Source: Clostridium sp. CAG:253 (GTDB taxonomy: Bacteria; Bacillota; Clostridia; Lachnospirales; Lachnospiraceae). From it: a stretch of DNA of 16,152 nucleotides. Shown piece by piece: positions 7,274 through 14,884 of this stretch. Numbering within the stretch: position 1 is the first letter of the stretch; each line of letters starts with the position of its first letter. Location: the NCBI GenBank assembly GCA_000436755.1, contig FR887260.1, positions 9,908 to 26,059 of the forward strand. Direction: 5' to 3'. A program made the translations under genes and the position numbers. The notes beneath the pieces were generated by a model. That model was not told the origin of the DNA. It did not search any database and saw only the letters and a program-made list of their open reading frames with translations.

Positions 7274-9355
7274 ATGAGTAAAAGTCTATTTATAGCCGAA
7301 AAACCAAGTGTTGCCAAGGAATTTGCCAAGGTACTTAATGTCGGCGGAAATGCATCTAAGGGCTATTTGGAATCTGATGATTACGTTGTAACATGGTGCG
7401 TAGGGCACCTTGTCACAATGAGTTATCCGGAAGTATATGATCCAGCACTTAAAAAATGGAGTTTTCAGACACTTCCGTTTATTCCGGAGCATTTTCTTTA
7501 TGAAATTATTCCGGGAGTCTCAAAGCAGTTTAACACAGTAAAAGGTCTTTTAAACAGAGAGGATGTATCATGTATCTATGTCTGCACTGATTCGGGACGT
7601 GAGGGTGAATATATATACAGGCTCGTTGATGATATGGCAGAGGTATCTTCAGAAAAAGAAAAAAGACGTGTCTGGATAGATTCGCAGACAGAAGAAGAAA
7701 TAAAACGAGGGATAAAAGAAGCAAAACTTTTATCAGAATATGACAATCTTTCTTCGGCGGCATATCTTAGAGCAAAGAGTGATTACCTTATGGGAATAAA
7801 TTTTTCAAGGGTACTTTCATTAAAGTACGGCAGAACAATAATGGATTATCTTAATAACGGTAAATGGTCAGCTGTATCTGTAGGAAGGGTTATGACCTGT
7901 GTACTCGGAATGGTCGTTAAGCGGGAGCGTGAGATAAGGGACTTTGTAAAAACTCCGTTTTATCGTGTTATTGGAAAATTTGGATATGAAGGTCAGAACT
8001 TTGATGGTGAGTGGCGTGCAGTAAAAGGTTCAAAATATTTTGAGTCACATCTTTTATATAAAGAAAATGGCTTTAATAATAAAGAGGATGCTGCAAAGTT
8101 AATTGAGGAATTAAAAATAATTCCGCCTTCTGTCAAGGCAGTTGTGTGTAAGGCTGAAAAGAAAAAGGAAAAGAAAAATCCGCCGTTATTATTCAACCTG
8201 GCAGAATTACAAAATACCTGTTCCAAGCTTTTTAAAATAAGTCCTGATGAAACATTGAAAATAGTCCAGGAACTTTATGAAAAGAAACTTGTTACATATC
8301 CAAGAACCGATGCGAGAGTATTATCTACAGCAGTTGCAAAGGAAATCTCTAAGAACATAGGTGGTCTTAGAAATTATTCAATTGTGAGAGACATAGCTTC
8401 CGGTATACTTGAAAGCCAAAGTTACAAAGGAATTGAAAAAACAAAATATGTGAATGATAAACAGATTACAGACCACTATGCAATTATACCGACAGGTCAG
8501 GGATTTAACGCATTAAACAGCGTAAACCAGACGGCAGCCAGAGTATATGAAGTCATTGTAAGAAGATTTCTGTGTATCTTTTATCCATCGGCAGAGTATC
8601 TTAAAATAACGATAGCAGCCGAAAGATTAAATGAACAGTTTTTTTCAAGTTTTAAAATTTTATCAAAAGAGGGGTATCTTGCCATAGCCTCGGCTTCTTT
8701 TGCAAAACAAAAATTAAGTGACAGGCAGGCTGACGATAATGAGTCGGAGGATGCACAAACCACTGACAATAAAATTGATGAAAATACAATTGAAAAATTG
8801 AAGCAGTTAAAAAAGGGAATGGAGATAGATTTGTTTTCTGCGGAAATAAAAGAAGGAGAAACGTCTCCACCAAAACGCTATAATTCGGGTTCCATGATAC
8901 TAGCAATGGAAAATGCGGGCCAGCTTATCGATGACGAGGATCTTCGTGCACAGATAAAGGGAAGCGGTATCGGTACAAGTGCTACGAGAGCTGAAATTCT
9001 CAGCAAACTTGTAAATATAAAGTATTTGTCATTAAATAAAAAAACACAGATAATCACACCAACACTTCTTGGTGAGATGGTATATGATGTAGTATTTGCA
9101 TCTATTCATGCACTTTTAAACCCTGAATTGACGGCAAGCTGGGAGCTTGGTCTTACTATGGTTGCAGATGGAAAAATAACTGAGGATGAGTACATGATGA
9201 AATTAAACAAATTTATCACATTCCATGTGCAGAATGTAAAAAGCAAAAATTATCAAAATCTTTTTAAACCATATTTTGACAGAGCAGCAGCTAACTATAA
9301 AACTTCAAAAACCACAATAAAAAGCAATAAAACAAAGGCACAGGCAAACAAATAA
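7274..9355 (+). CDS. topB: Type IA DNA topoisomerase (topoisomerase III-like)
   Basis: This 693-residue protein relaxes or decatenates DNA by cutting one strand through a tyrosine. The TOPRIM domain begins FIAEKPSVAKEFAKVL with the general acid Glu9 and continues to TDSGREGEYIYR (105-116). The SVGRVMTCVLGMVV block (202-215) matches the SAGRVQTPTL motif of the family. The catalytic Tyr342 lies in LVTYPRTDARVLS. The TOPRIM acidic triad is incomplete: Asp106 and Glu110 are present, but the second Asp of DxD is Gly108. The C-terminus is a short lysine-rich tail after about residue 665 with no zinc-finger cysteines, unlike TopA. AAGGAT precedes the start. Length and motif order favour TopB over TopA. 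Confidence 0.93.
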   Translation: MSKSLFIAEKPSVAKEFAKVLNVGGNASKGYLESDDYVVTWCVGHLVTMSYPEVYDPALKKWSFQTLPFIPEHFLYEIIPGVSKQFNTVKGLLNREDVSCIYVCTDSGREGEYIYRLVDDMAEVSSEKEKRRVWIDSQTEEEIKRGIKEAKLLSEYDNLSSAAYLRAKSDYLMGINFSRVLSLKYGRTIMDYLNNGKWSAVSVGRVMTCVLGMVVKREREIRDFVKTPFYRVIGKFGYEGQNFDGEWRAVKGSKYFESHLLYKENGFNNKEDAAKLIEELKIIPPSVKAVVCKAEKKKEKKNPPLLFNLAELQNTCSKLFKISPDETLKIVQELYEKKLVTYPRTDARVLSTAVAKEISKNIGGLRNYSIVRDIASGILESQSYKGIEKTKYVNDKQITDHYAIIPTGQGFNALNSVNQTAARVYEVIVRRFLCIFYPSAEYLKITIAAERLNEQFFSSFKILSKEGYLAIASASFAKQKLSDRQADDNESEDAQTTDNKIDENTIEKLKQLKKGMEIDLFSAEIKEGETSPPKRYNSGSMILAMENAGQLIDDEDLRAQIKGSGIGTSATRAEILSKLVNIKYLSLNKKTQIITPTLLGEMVYDVVFASIHALLNPELTASWELGLTMVADGKITEDEYMMKLNKFITFHVQNVKSKNYQNLFKPYFDRAAANYKTSKTTIKSNKTKAQANK

Positions 9356-9376
9356 ATATAGAAAAGAGGCATTTTT

Positions 9377-10045
9377 ATGTATGAAAATTTAAAAAATAAA
9401 AATCTGTTTAATTTTGATGAGACAATTGCGGCTGATATTTTTACTGACATAGATTTTCCATGGGACGTTCTTCCTAAAATAAAGGACTTTATAATAGGGC
9501 TTGGAAAATCACTTTCTGAAGAAGATTATGATAAAAAAGGAGACAATATATGGATTGCCAAATCTGCGGATATAGCACATACGGCAACAATTAACGGTCC
9601 ATGTATTATCGGAAAAGATACTGAGGTGAGACCGGGAGCATTTATAAGAGGCAATGCGATTGTAGGTGAAAATTGTGTTGTGGGCAATTCGACAGAATTA
9701 AAGAATGTAATACTTTTTAATAATGTCCAGGTACCTCATTATAATTATGTCGGCGATTCAATACTTGGTTATAAATCACATATGGGTGCAGGTTCTATAA
9801 CATCAAATGTTAAATCAGATAAATCCGATGTCGTAATCAAATATGAAGGTGACAAGATTGCCACAGGTCTTAGAAAGATGGGAGCTATCTTAGGCAATTA
9901 TGTAGAAGTCGGATGCAACAGTGTGTTAAATCCGGGAACTATTATAGGCAGCAATACCAATATATATCCGCTGTCAAGTGTCAGAGGATATATACCTAAG
10001 GGAAGTATATACAAAAATAAGGGCAATATAGTAGAAAAAAGATAA
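9377..10045 (+). CDS. Left-handed beta-helix acyltransferase-like protein (GlmU C-terminal-like)
   Basis: The 222-residue product has a helical N-terminus (about 1-50) followed by hexapeptide repeats of the left-handed beta-helix type, for example GPCIIGKDTEVRPGAFIRG, AIVGENCVVGNSTELKN and GAILGNYVEVGCNSVLNPG. The segment VPHYNYVGDSILG followed by GAGSITSN resembles the acetyltransferase half of GlmU, which makes UDP-GlcNAc precursors, but the N-terminal uridylyltransferase half is absent. Relatives are often labelled UDP-N-acetylglucosamine pyrophosphorylase, which this protein cannot be on its own. Substrate is unknown: a sugar-1-phosphate acetyl- or nucleotidyl-linked role is plausible. 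AGAGG (9365-9369) precedes the start and the gene follows topB by 21 bases, ending the run at a terminator. Confidence 0.85.
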   Translation: MYENLKNKNLFNFDETIAADIFTDIDFPWDVLPKIKDFIIGLGKSLSEEDYDKKGDNIWIAKSADIAHTATINGPCIIGKDTEVRPGAFIRGNAIVGENCVVGNSTELKNVILFNNVQVPHYNYVGDSILGYKSHMGAGSITSNVKSDKSDVVIKYEGDKIATGLRKMGAILGNYVEVGCNSVLNPGTIIGSNTNIYPLSSVRGYIPKGSIYKNKGNIVEKR

Positions 10046-10068
10046 ATTTTGATGATTTTATTTTGTGA

Positions 10069-10104
10069 AAAAACAGGGCACATCCAGCATTTTGCCCTGT
10101 TTTT
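10069..10104. terminator. Bidirectional intrinsic terminator
   Basis: AAAAACAGGGCA (10069-10080) pairs perfectly with TGCCCTGTTTTT (10093-10104) around a 12-base loop. The A-rich left arm and T-rich right arm give a T-run on both strands, so it can stop the beta-helix gene from the left and the SEC-C gene from the right. Confidence 0.9.
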
Positions 10105-10150
10105 CGCTATGTTACGAACATTTTACTATAAATCTTTTGGTTTTAATACC

Positions 10151-10630
10151 TTATGCTGGTTTACCACAGCATTTTTTATATTTTTTTCCGCTGCCGCATG
10201 GACATTTATCATTAGGATATATCTTTTTTATCTGCATAAAACTGTCAGGAGTATTTGAGCATGGTGCAGGCATATCATCAGGTATTACATTTGCCATAAG
10301 AGGTGCAACCCCAAATAAATGATTCTTAAGTTTGATGACACCGTCATCACTGTCATTTAAAGTGCTGTTACTTTCTGTATGTTCATTTTCATCATTTTTT
10401 ACTGCAGAAACAATATTTGCTGCTACAGTTTCAGCATTGTCATTTATGCTGTTTTTTATCTCGTCCGGTAAATCAAGTGTTGACACGTCAGCATCAGCAA
10501 GCTGGTTTATAATTATATCTATAAGTTCAGATTTTTTTAACTTTGAATATCCTTTAACGCCCGAATTTTTAGCTATTTCTTTGAGTTCTGCGACTTTATA
10601 ACTGTTAAGTAATTCATTAAGATTTTTCAT
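10151..10630 (-). CDS. SEC-C motif protein with N-terminal Rho-N/SAP-like helices
   Basis: The 159-residue product has two recognisable ends. Residues 4-45 (VAELKEIAKNSGVKGYSKLKK followed by SELIDIIINQL, written here in two parts) look like the small Rho-N or SAP-type helical domain that binds nucleic acid. Residues 141-156 hold the SEC-C zinc motif CPCGSGKKYKKCC (C-x-C-x8-C-C), known from the SecA C-terminus, where it binds zinc and contacts SecB or ribosomes. Between them is an acidic, Ser/Asn-rich, probably flexible linker (about 46-100). The start at 10630 is chosen because GGAGG (10641-10645, minus) lies ten bases upstream; the in-frame extension to 10711 covers promoter sequence. Function is unknown; an RNA- or ribosome-associated adaptor is inference. 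Confidence 0.82.
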   Translation of the reverse strand: MKNLNELLNSYKVAELKEIAKNSGVKGYSKLKKSELIDIIINQLADADVSTLDLPDEIKNSINDNAETVAANIVSAVKNDENEHTESNSTLNDSDDGVIKLKNHLFGVAPLMANVIPDDMPAPCSNTPDSFMQIKKIYPNDKCPCGSGKKYKKCCGKPA

Positions 10631-10681
10631 TTTATAATTTCCTCCATGCATTGTATGGATATAATAAATCCAGTAAATAAT

Positions 10682-10711
10682 ATTATAACAAAGGAAATGT
10701 TGCAAATTCAA
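10682..10711 (-). promoter_or_regulatory. Predicted promoter of the SEC-C gene
   Basis: On the minus strand TTGAAT (10711-10706), an 18-base spacer and a perfect TATAAT (10687-10682) preceded by TGT form an extended -10 promoter. Transcription would start near 10675, about 45 bases before the start codon. Confidence 0.6.
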
Positions 10712-10864
10712 TACAATTATGTTACAAAGATTTATATAAAAAGCAATATTGTACTATATGAATTATACAAAATGCTCATTTTTAACCAAAAATCGACAAT
10801 TTTAATATAATTTTGCAAAAAAAATGACACAATTATACCTTAAACTTTGAACTAATGTAAATTT

Positions 10865-10889
10865 TTAAGATTTTCTTAAGATTTATAAC
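10865..10889 (+). promoter_or_regulatory. Direct repeat over the likely sulfotransferase promoter
   Basis: TTAAGATT occurs at 10865-10872 and again at 10876-10883, exactly 11 bp apart, so both copies face the same side of the helix. A possible -10, TATAAC (10884-10889), follows directly, and no good -35 box is visible. Direct repeats of this period are typical for OmpR/PhoB-family response regulators; activator or repressor action cannot be told apart here. Confidence 0.45.
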
Positions 10890-10916
10890 TTGACAATCTA
10901 AATAAGGATGGAATAT

Positions 10917-12878
10917 ATGAAAGCGATAGATAAATTACTTGCACCGATTAAAAAATTATCAATGAATGCCCTTGTGGCAAACTCTAGTTGGCTTGACAGT
11001 CAGGTAAAAAAGTATAATATACTTTATACAAAAGCAGCAAACAATTACAAATCAAATATCAAAAAGATTGAAAATGCTGCAGTATTATCATATAAAAGAG
11101 AACTGGCAATAAATGAAATACTGAAAAGCGGAGAATATGATTTTGACAATATTCTTGTAATAAAAAATCCATATGAAATTGCACCTATGTCGGCACTTGC
11201 ATTATTTGTAACAGATAAGCCATGTAAAGTACGTTATACTGTAGCAGGTAAACGAGGCAGCGAAGATTTTACTAAGTGCGATGAAAATATTACCAGATAT
11301 CACAGAGTTCCTATATTGGGAATGTATGAGAGTACTATAAATACAGTGACGATAAATTTAATTGATGAAGAAAACAATATTATTGCATCAAAAAAGATTC
11401 GCATTATTATAAGAGGTCTTGGTAAAATTGTAAGGAATGGCATGAAGCTTACAAACAGCAAACAACCATTGTCAAAAGATTTCATTTTTGTATCAGGCGG
11501 CTATCACGGTGGAGTATATACTTTTGATAAAAAGGGAAATATCCGTTTTGCCCTAAACAAAATACCACAGTATTGTGGAGTATATTTATTTAAAGACGGA
11601 AGATTTTTGTTCCCTGAAAAGCATATGAGAAGACCAGCATGGGGAAATGCAAATACAGTGGTTATGCATGAGATGGATATGATGGGAAGAGTGTACCGTA
11701 CTTATTATGATAAGAAAGGACTTCATCACTGGGCTATAGAAAAAGAACCCGACGGCAATATCTTAGCACTGTCAAGCTCTATTGACGACACATATATGGA
11801 AAACGAGATAGTCGAAATAGATAGAATGACAGGAGAAATAGTCAAAGAGATAAATATGAATCACCTTTTGGTAGAAAAATATATTACCAGAAATGACTGG
11901 GCTCATATTAACTCAATAGAATATATAAAAGAGGATGATTCTGTTATCATTTCAATGCGTAATGTGCATACAATTGCAAAAATAAGTTTAAAAGATGAAA
12001 GTATAGTATGGCTTTTAACTAAACCTAAATTTTATAAGAATACCGATGTTGAGGACAAAGTGCTTAAACCTAAGGGAGACATTAAATGGTTCTTCCAGCA
12101 GCATGCCATTCAGATAGTGCATGGTAAAGAAAAAGATGGTAAACTTCACGTAATGCTTTTTGACAACCATACGGCAAACAGAAGGCCGGTTAAATGGTTT
12201 GATAAAGAAAAAAAATCAAATATTATGTTTTTTGCCATTGATGAAAAAGAAATGACAGTAATGCAGGAGCAATATCTTCCTATTCCGCTTAGTGTTACAA
12301 GGTCAAATGAAGAATATGATGCTGAAACCGGAAAAGTATTAGCAATGTGTGCAAATCTTAAACCTCCAATAGATGATTACAACGGGAAAATTTATGAAAT
12401 TGATTATAATTCAGGAGAAATCCTAAATGAATTTTCATCAAAATTAGATTATTTCAGTGCACATTCAGTTGAATTTAATATTGCTGATATGGCTAAACCA
12501 TTAGACTTGTCAAATGATATGATAGTTGGAGAATTATGTGAACCTGTAAGAGAAGATACAAATTCGGAGCAATTTAAGAATATGTTGAGCTTTATGGATG
12601 ATATAGAAGACGGTGACGATAAACCACAGCTTTGTATGTATGGAGAATTACTGCAGATAAGAGCACTCGACCATATGCTTGAAAAAATTTATCTGTATAA
12701 CGACAAAGACACATATATTCAGGATTTTACTGATACGGAACAGCCTCTTGAAGTTTTTGGAACACAACATTATTTTATGAGCATGCCTCTTATGAAAGTA
12801 AAACATGGTGAGTATAATGTTGCAATACAATTTAAAGGAAATATTTACGATACACAAAAATATATAAGCGTTTTTTAA
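10917..12878 (+). CDS. Aryl-sulfate sulfotransferase (ASST/AssT family)
   Basis: ASST moves sulfate from one phenolic sulfate ester to another phenol without PAPS. The 653-residue product has an N-terminal beta-sandwich-like region (about 65-170) and a propeller-like catalytic part. The four active-site residues known from E. coli AssT are recognisable: His271 in LHHW, His330 in DWAHINSIEYI, Arg348 in SMRNVHTI, and the sulfated histidine His396 in WFFQQHAIQ. There is no signal peptide: the N-terminus is charged and lacks a hydrophobic core, so the protein should be cytoplasmic, unlike the periplasmic enterobacterial enzyme. The start at 10917 follows AAGGATGG (10904-10911) by five bases; the ATG at 10908 lies inside that site. 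It is a single-gene unit with its own terminator. Confidence 0.92.
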   Translation: MKAIDKLLAPIKKLSMNALVANSSWLDSQVKKYNILYTKAANNYKSNIKKIENAAVLSYKRELAINEILKSGEYDFDNILVIKNPYEIAPMSALALFVTDKPCKVRYTVAGKRGSEDFTKCDENITRYHRVPILGMYESTINTVTINLIDEENNIIASKKIRIIIRGLGKIVRNGMKLTNSKQPLSKDFIFVSGGYHGGVYTFDKKGNIRFALNKIPQYCGVYLFKDGRFLFPEKHMRRPAWGNANTVVMHEMDMMGRVYRTYYDKKGLHHWAIEKEPDGNILALSSSIDDTYMENEIVEIDRMTGEIVKEINMNHLLVEKYITRNDWAHINSIEYIKEDDSVIISMRNVHTIAKISLKDESIVWLLTKPKFYKNTDVEDKVLKPKGDIKWFFQQHAIQIVHGKEKDGKLHVMLFDNHTANRRPVKWFDKEKKSNIMFFAIDEKEMTVMQEQYLPIPLSVTRSNEEYDAETGKVLAMCANLKPPIDDYNGKIYEIDYNSGEILNEFSSKLDYFSAHSVEFNIADMAKPLDLSNDMIVGELCEPVREDTNSEQFKNMLSFMDDIEDGDDKPQLCMYGELLQIRALDHMLEKIYLYNDKDTYIQDFTDTEQPLEVFGTQHYFMSMPLMKVKHGEYNVAIQFKGNIYDTQKYISVF

Positions 12879-12885
12879 ACATATG

Positions 12886-12920
12886 AAGCAGGATACCTTT
12901 CTTATATGGTATCCTGTTTT
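12886..12920 (+). terminator. Intrinsic terminator of the sulfotransferase gene
   Basis: CAGGATACC (12889-12897) pairs perfectly with GGTATCCTG (12908-12916), loop of 10 bases, followed by TTTT. The stem begins 10 bases after the stop codon. Confidence 0.88.
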
Positions 12921-12959
12921 GTATCTTAATAGATAATTTCTTGCAATACCTGAAATTTT

Positions 12960-12987
12960 TTGACAAAATTTTTCAAAAAGGTATAGA
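12960..12987 (+). promoter_or_regulatory. Promoter of the scaffold-GGGtGRT operon
   Basis: A perfect TTGACA (12960-12965) is followed after 16 bases by TATAGA (12982-12987). Transcription would start near 12994-12998, giving a leader of about 75 bases. It is the best -35 box in the window, in line with the codon bias of the two genes downstream. Confidence 0.7.
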
Positions 12988-13023
12988 CTTCACAATAATT
13001 TTATGCGAAAATATAATTTAGGA

Positions 13024-13041
13024 CTGCGGATAATTCCGCAG
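13024..13041 (+). other. 5' leader hairpin before the scaffold gene
   Basis: CTGCGGA (13024-13030) pairs perfectly with TCCGCAG (13035-13041) around TAAT. The hairpin sits in the predicted leader 16 bases before the AAAGGAG site, leaving that site free. A 5' mRNA stabiliser is the simplest reading (inference). Confidence 0.55.
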
Positions 13042-13071
13042 ATAATAAGCATTATTGAAAGGAGCAAGAAC

Positions 13072-13779
13072 ATGATTTATTCACAGGAAGTAGAAAACAT
13101 GTGCCCAGTAGCTCAGGGAGTACACCATGGTTGTGCACCAATCCCAGAAGAAGCAAAATGGGTTAAGGCAAAAGAAGTAAAGGATATTTCCGGCTTTACA
13201 CACGGTGTAGGCTGGTGTGCACCACAGCAGGGTGCCTGCAAACTTACTCTCAATGTTAAGGAAGGTATTATTCAGGAAGCTTTAGTTGAGACTATCGGAT
13301 GTTCAGGAATGACACATTCAGCAGCTATGGCATCTGAGATACTTCCAGGACTTACGGTAATGGAAGCATTAAATACAGACTTAGTTTGTGATGCTATCAA
13401 TACAGCTATGAGAGAACTTTTCCTTCAGATTGTTTATGGTCGTTCACAGAGTGCTTTCTCTGAGGATGGACTTGCTATCGGTGCCGGTCTTGAAGATCTT
13501 GGTAAGGGACTTCGTTCACAGGTTGGTACTATGTATGGTACATTAAAGAAAGGTCCTCGTTACTTAGAGATGGCTGAGGGTTATGTTACAGCTATTGCAT
13601 TAGACGAAGATGACTTAATCATCGGCTACAAATTCGTTAGCCTTGGAAAAATGACAGACTTCATCAAAAAAGGTGATGATCCTAACACAGCTTGGGAAAA
13701 GGCTTGTGGACAGTATGGACGTGTTGACGATGCTGTTAAGCTTATCGACCCAAGAACAGATGAAGAAATCGCAAAATAA
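13072..13779 (+). CDS. NifU/IscU-like iron-sulfur scaffold homologue, partner of GGGtGRT protein
   Basis: The 235-residue product contains a stretch alignable by eye with IscU/NifU: GACKLTLNVKEGIIQEALVE, then TIGCSGMTHSAAMASEILPG and TVMEALNTDLVCDAIN. Its Cys56, Cys77 and Cys106 correspond to the three cluster-ligand cysteines of IscU; further cysteines are at 11, 21, 49 and 212. An extra C-terminal half (about 120-235) is not part of ordinary IscU. Proteins like this are labelled iron-sulfur cluster assembly scaffold, but no isc or suf partner is nearby and the biochemical role is not established to my knowledge. The start at 13072 follows AAAGGAG (13058-13064) by seven bases; an in-frame ATG at 13003 would place the leader hairpin inside the gene. 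Arginine is mostly CGT, a sign of high expression. Confidence 0.85.
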   Translation: MIYSQEVENMCPVAQGVHHGCAPIPEEAKWVKAKEVKDISGFTHGVGWCAPQQGACKLTLNVKEGIIQEALVETIGCSGMTHSAAMASEILPGLTVMEALNTDLVCDAINTAMRELFLQIVYGRSQSAFSEDGLAIGAGLEDLGKGLRSQVGTMYGTLKKGPRYLEMAEGYVTAIALDEDDLIIGYKFVSLGKMTDFIKKGDDPNTAWEKACGQYGRVDDAVKLIDPRTDEEIAK

Positions 13780-13800
13780 TATAAAGGAGGCAAACGAACA

Positions 13801-14811
13801 ATGGCATTATTTGAATCATATGAAAGAAGAATTGATAAAATCAATAGCGTTTTAAACAGCTATGGTATTGCTTCTATTGAAGAAGCTGAAAAGATTACTA
13901 AAGATGCTGGATTAAATGTATATGACCAGATTAAGGGCATTCAGCCAATCTGTTTTGAAAACGCCTGTTGGGCATATATAGTTGGTGCAGCTATCGCAAT
14001 CAAGAAAGACTGCCGTCGTGCAGCAGATGCAGCAGCAGCAATCGGTGAAGGATTACAGGCTTTCTGTATCCCTGGTTCAGTTGCAGATACACGTAAAGTA
14101 GGTCTTGGACATGGTAACTTAGGAAAGATGCTCCTTGAAGAAGAGACAGAATGTTTCGCATTTCTTGCAGGACATGAGTCATTCGCAGCAGCAGAGGGTG
14201 CTATCGGTATCGCTGAGAAGGCAAACAAGGTTCGTAAGAAACCTCTCCGTGTTATCCTTAACGGTCTTGGAAAAGATGCTGCTCAGATTATCTCTCGTAT
14301 CAACGGATTTACATTTGTTGAGACAGAGTATGATCCATATAAAAACGAAGTTAAAGAAGTATTCCGTAAGTCTTACTCAGACGGACTTCGTGCAAAAGTT
14401 AACTGCTACGGTGCAAACGATGTTTGTGAAGGTGTAGCTATCATGCACAAAGAGGGTGTTGATGTATCTATCACAGGTAACTCAACAAACCCAACTCGTT
14501 TCCAGCATCCTGTTGCAGGTACATACAAGAAAGAATGTCTTGAGCAGGGTAAGAAATACTTCTCAGTAGCTTCAGGCGGTGGTACAGGACGTACACTTCA
14601 TCCTGATAACATGGCTGCAGGTCCTGCATCTTACGGTATGACAGATACATTAGGAAGAATGCATTCAGACGCACAGTTCGCTGGTTCTTCTTCAGTACCT
14701 GCTCACGTTGAAATGATGGGACTTATCGGTGCCGGAAACAACCCTATGGTTGGTATGACAGTTGCAGTTGCAGTTTCTATTCAGGAAGCAGCTGACGCTG
14801 GTAAATTTTAA
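13801..14811 (+). CDS. GGGtGRT family protein (function unknown)
   Basis: The 336-residue product carries the motif that names the GGGtGRT family (PF14057): GGGTGRT at 259-265 within SVASGGGTGRTLHPDNMAAG. Other notable parts are an alanine-rich helix (CRRAADAAAAIGEGLQAFC, 71-89), GLGHGNLGKMLLEEETECFAF (101-121), LNGLGKDAAQIISRING (153-169), and a glycine-rich end GLIGAGNNPMVGMTVAVAVS. The many Gly loops suggest nucleotide or cofactor binding, but this is inference; I know no assigned reaction. AAAGGAGG (13783-13790) precedes the start, and the gene is 21 bases after the scaffold homologue with no terminator between, so they are co-transcribed. Ten of 13 arginines use CGT, against four of 21 in the neighbouring sulfotransferase gene, which points to very high expression. 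Confidence 0.92.
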   Translation: MALFESYERRIDKINSVLNSYGIASIEEAEKITKDAGLNVYDQIKGIQPICFENACWAYIVGAAIAIKKDCRRAADAAAAIGEGLQAFCIPGSVADTRKVGLGHGNLGKMLLEEETECFAFLAGHESFAAAEGAIGIAEKANKVRKKPLRVILNGLGKDAAQIISRINGFTFVETEYDPYKNEVKEVFRKSYSDGLRAKVNCYGANDVCEGVAIMHKEGVDVSITGNSTNPTRFQHPVAGTYKKECLEQGKKYFSVASGGGTGRTLHPDNMAAGPASYGMTDTLGRMHSDAQFAGSSSVPAHVEMMGLIGAGNNPMVGMTVAVAVSIQEAADAGKF

Positions 14812-14836
14812 TATATAAGCTATAAAGTGCCTATTT

Positions 14837-14884
14837 ATGGGGGTTTCTTAAGTCGTAGTACAGTTTGAGAAGCCCTCATTTTTT
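14837..14884 (+). terminator. Intrinsic terminator of the scaffold-GGGtGRT operon
   Basis: A 13-bp stem (14837-14849 with 14867-14879, including three G-T pairs) and a 17-base loop are followed by a run of six T (14879-14884). It begins 26 bases after the GGGtGRT stop. Confidence 0.85.

Noticed and set aside
10631-10711. Extension of the SEC-C protein to 10711
   Set aside because: This segment contains a perfect TATAAT promoter and the GGAGG site used by the start at 10630.
10890-10895. Perfect TTGACA upstream of the sulfotransferase gene as a -35 box
   Set aside because: It lies only about 21 bases before the start codon, so a matching -10 would fall on the coding start.
13003-13071. Longer N-terminus for the scaffold homologue from the ATG at 13003
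   Set aside because: No ribosome binding site precedes it, it would translate through the leader hairpin, and AAAGGAG with correct spacing precedes 13072.
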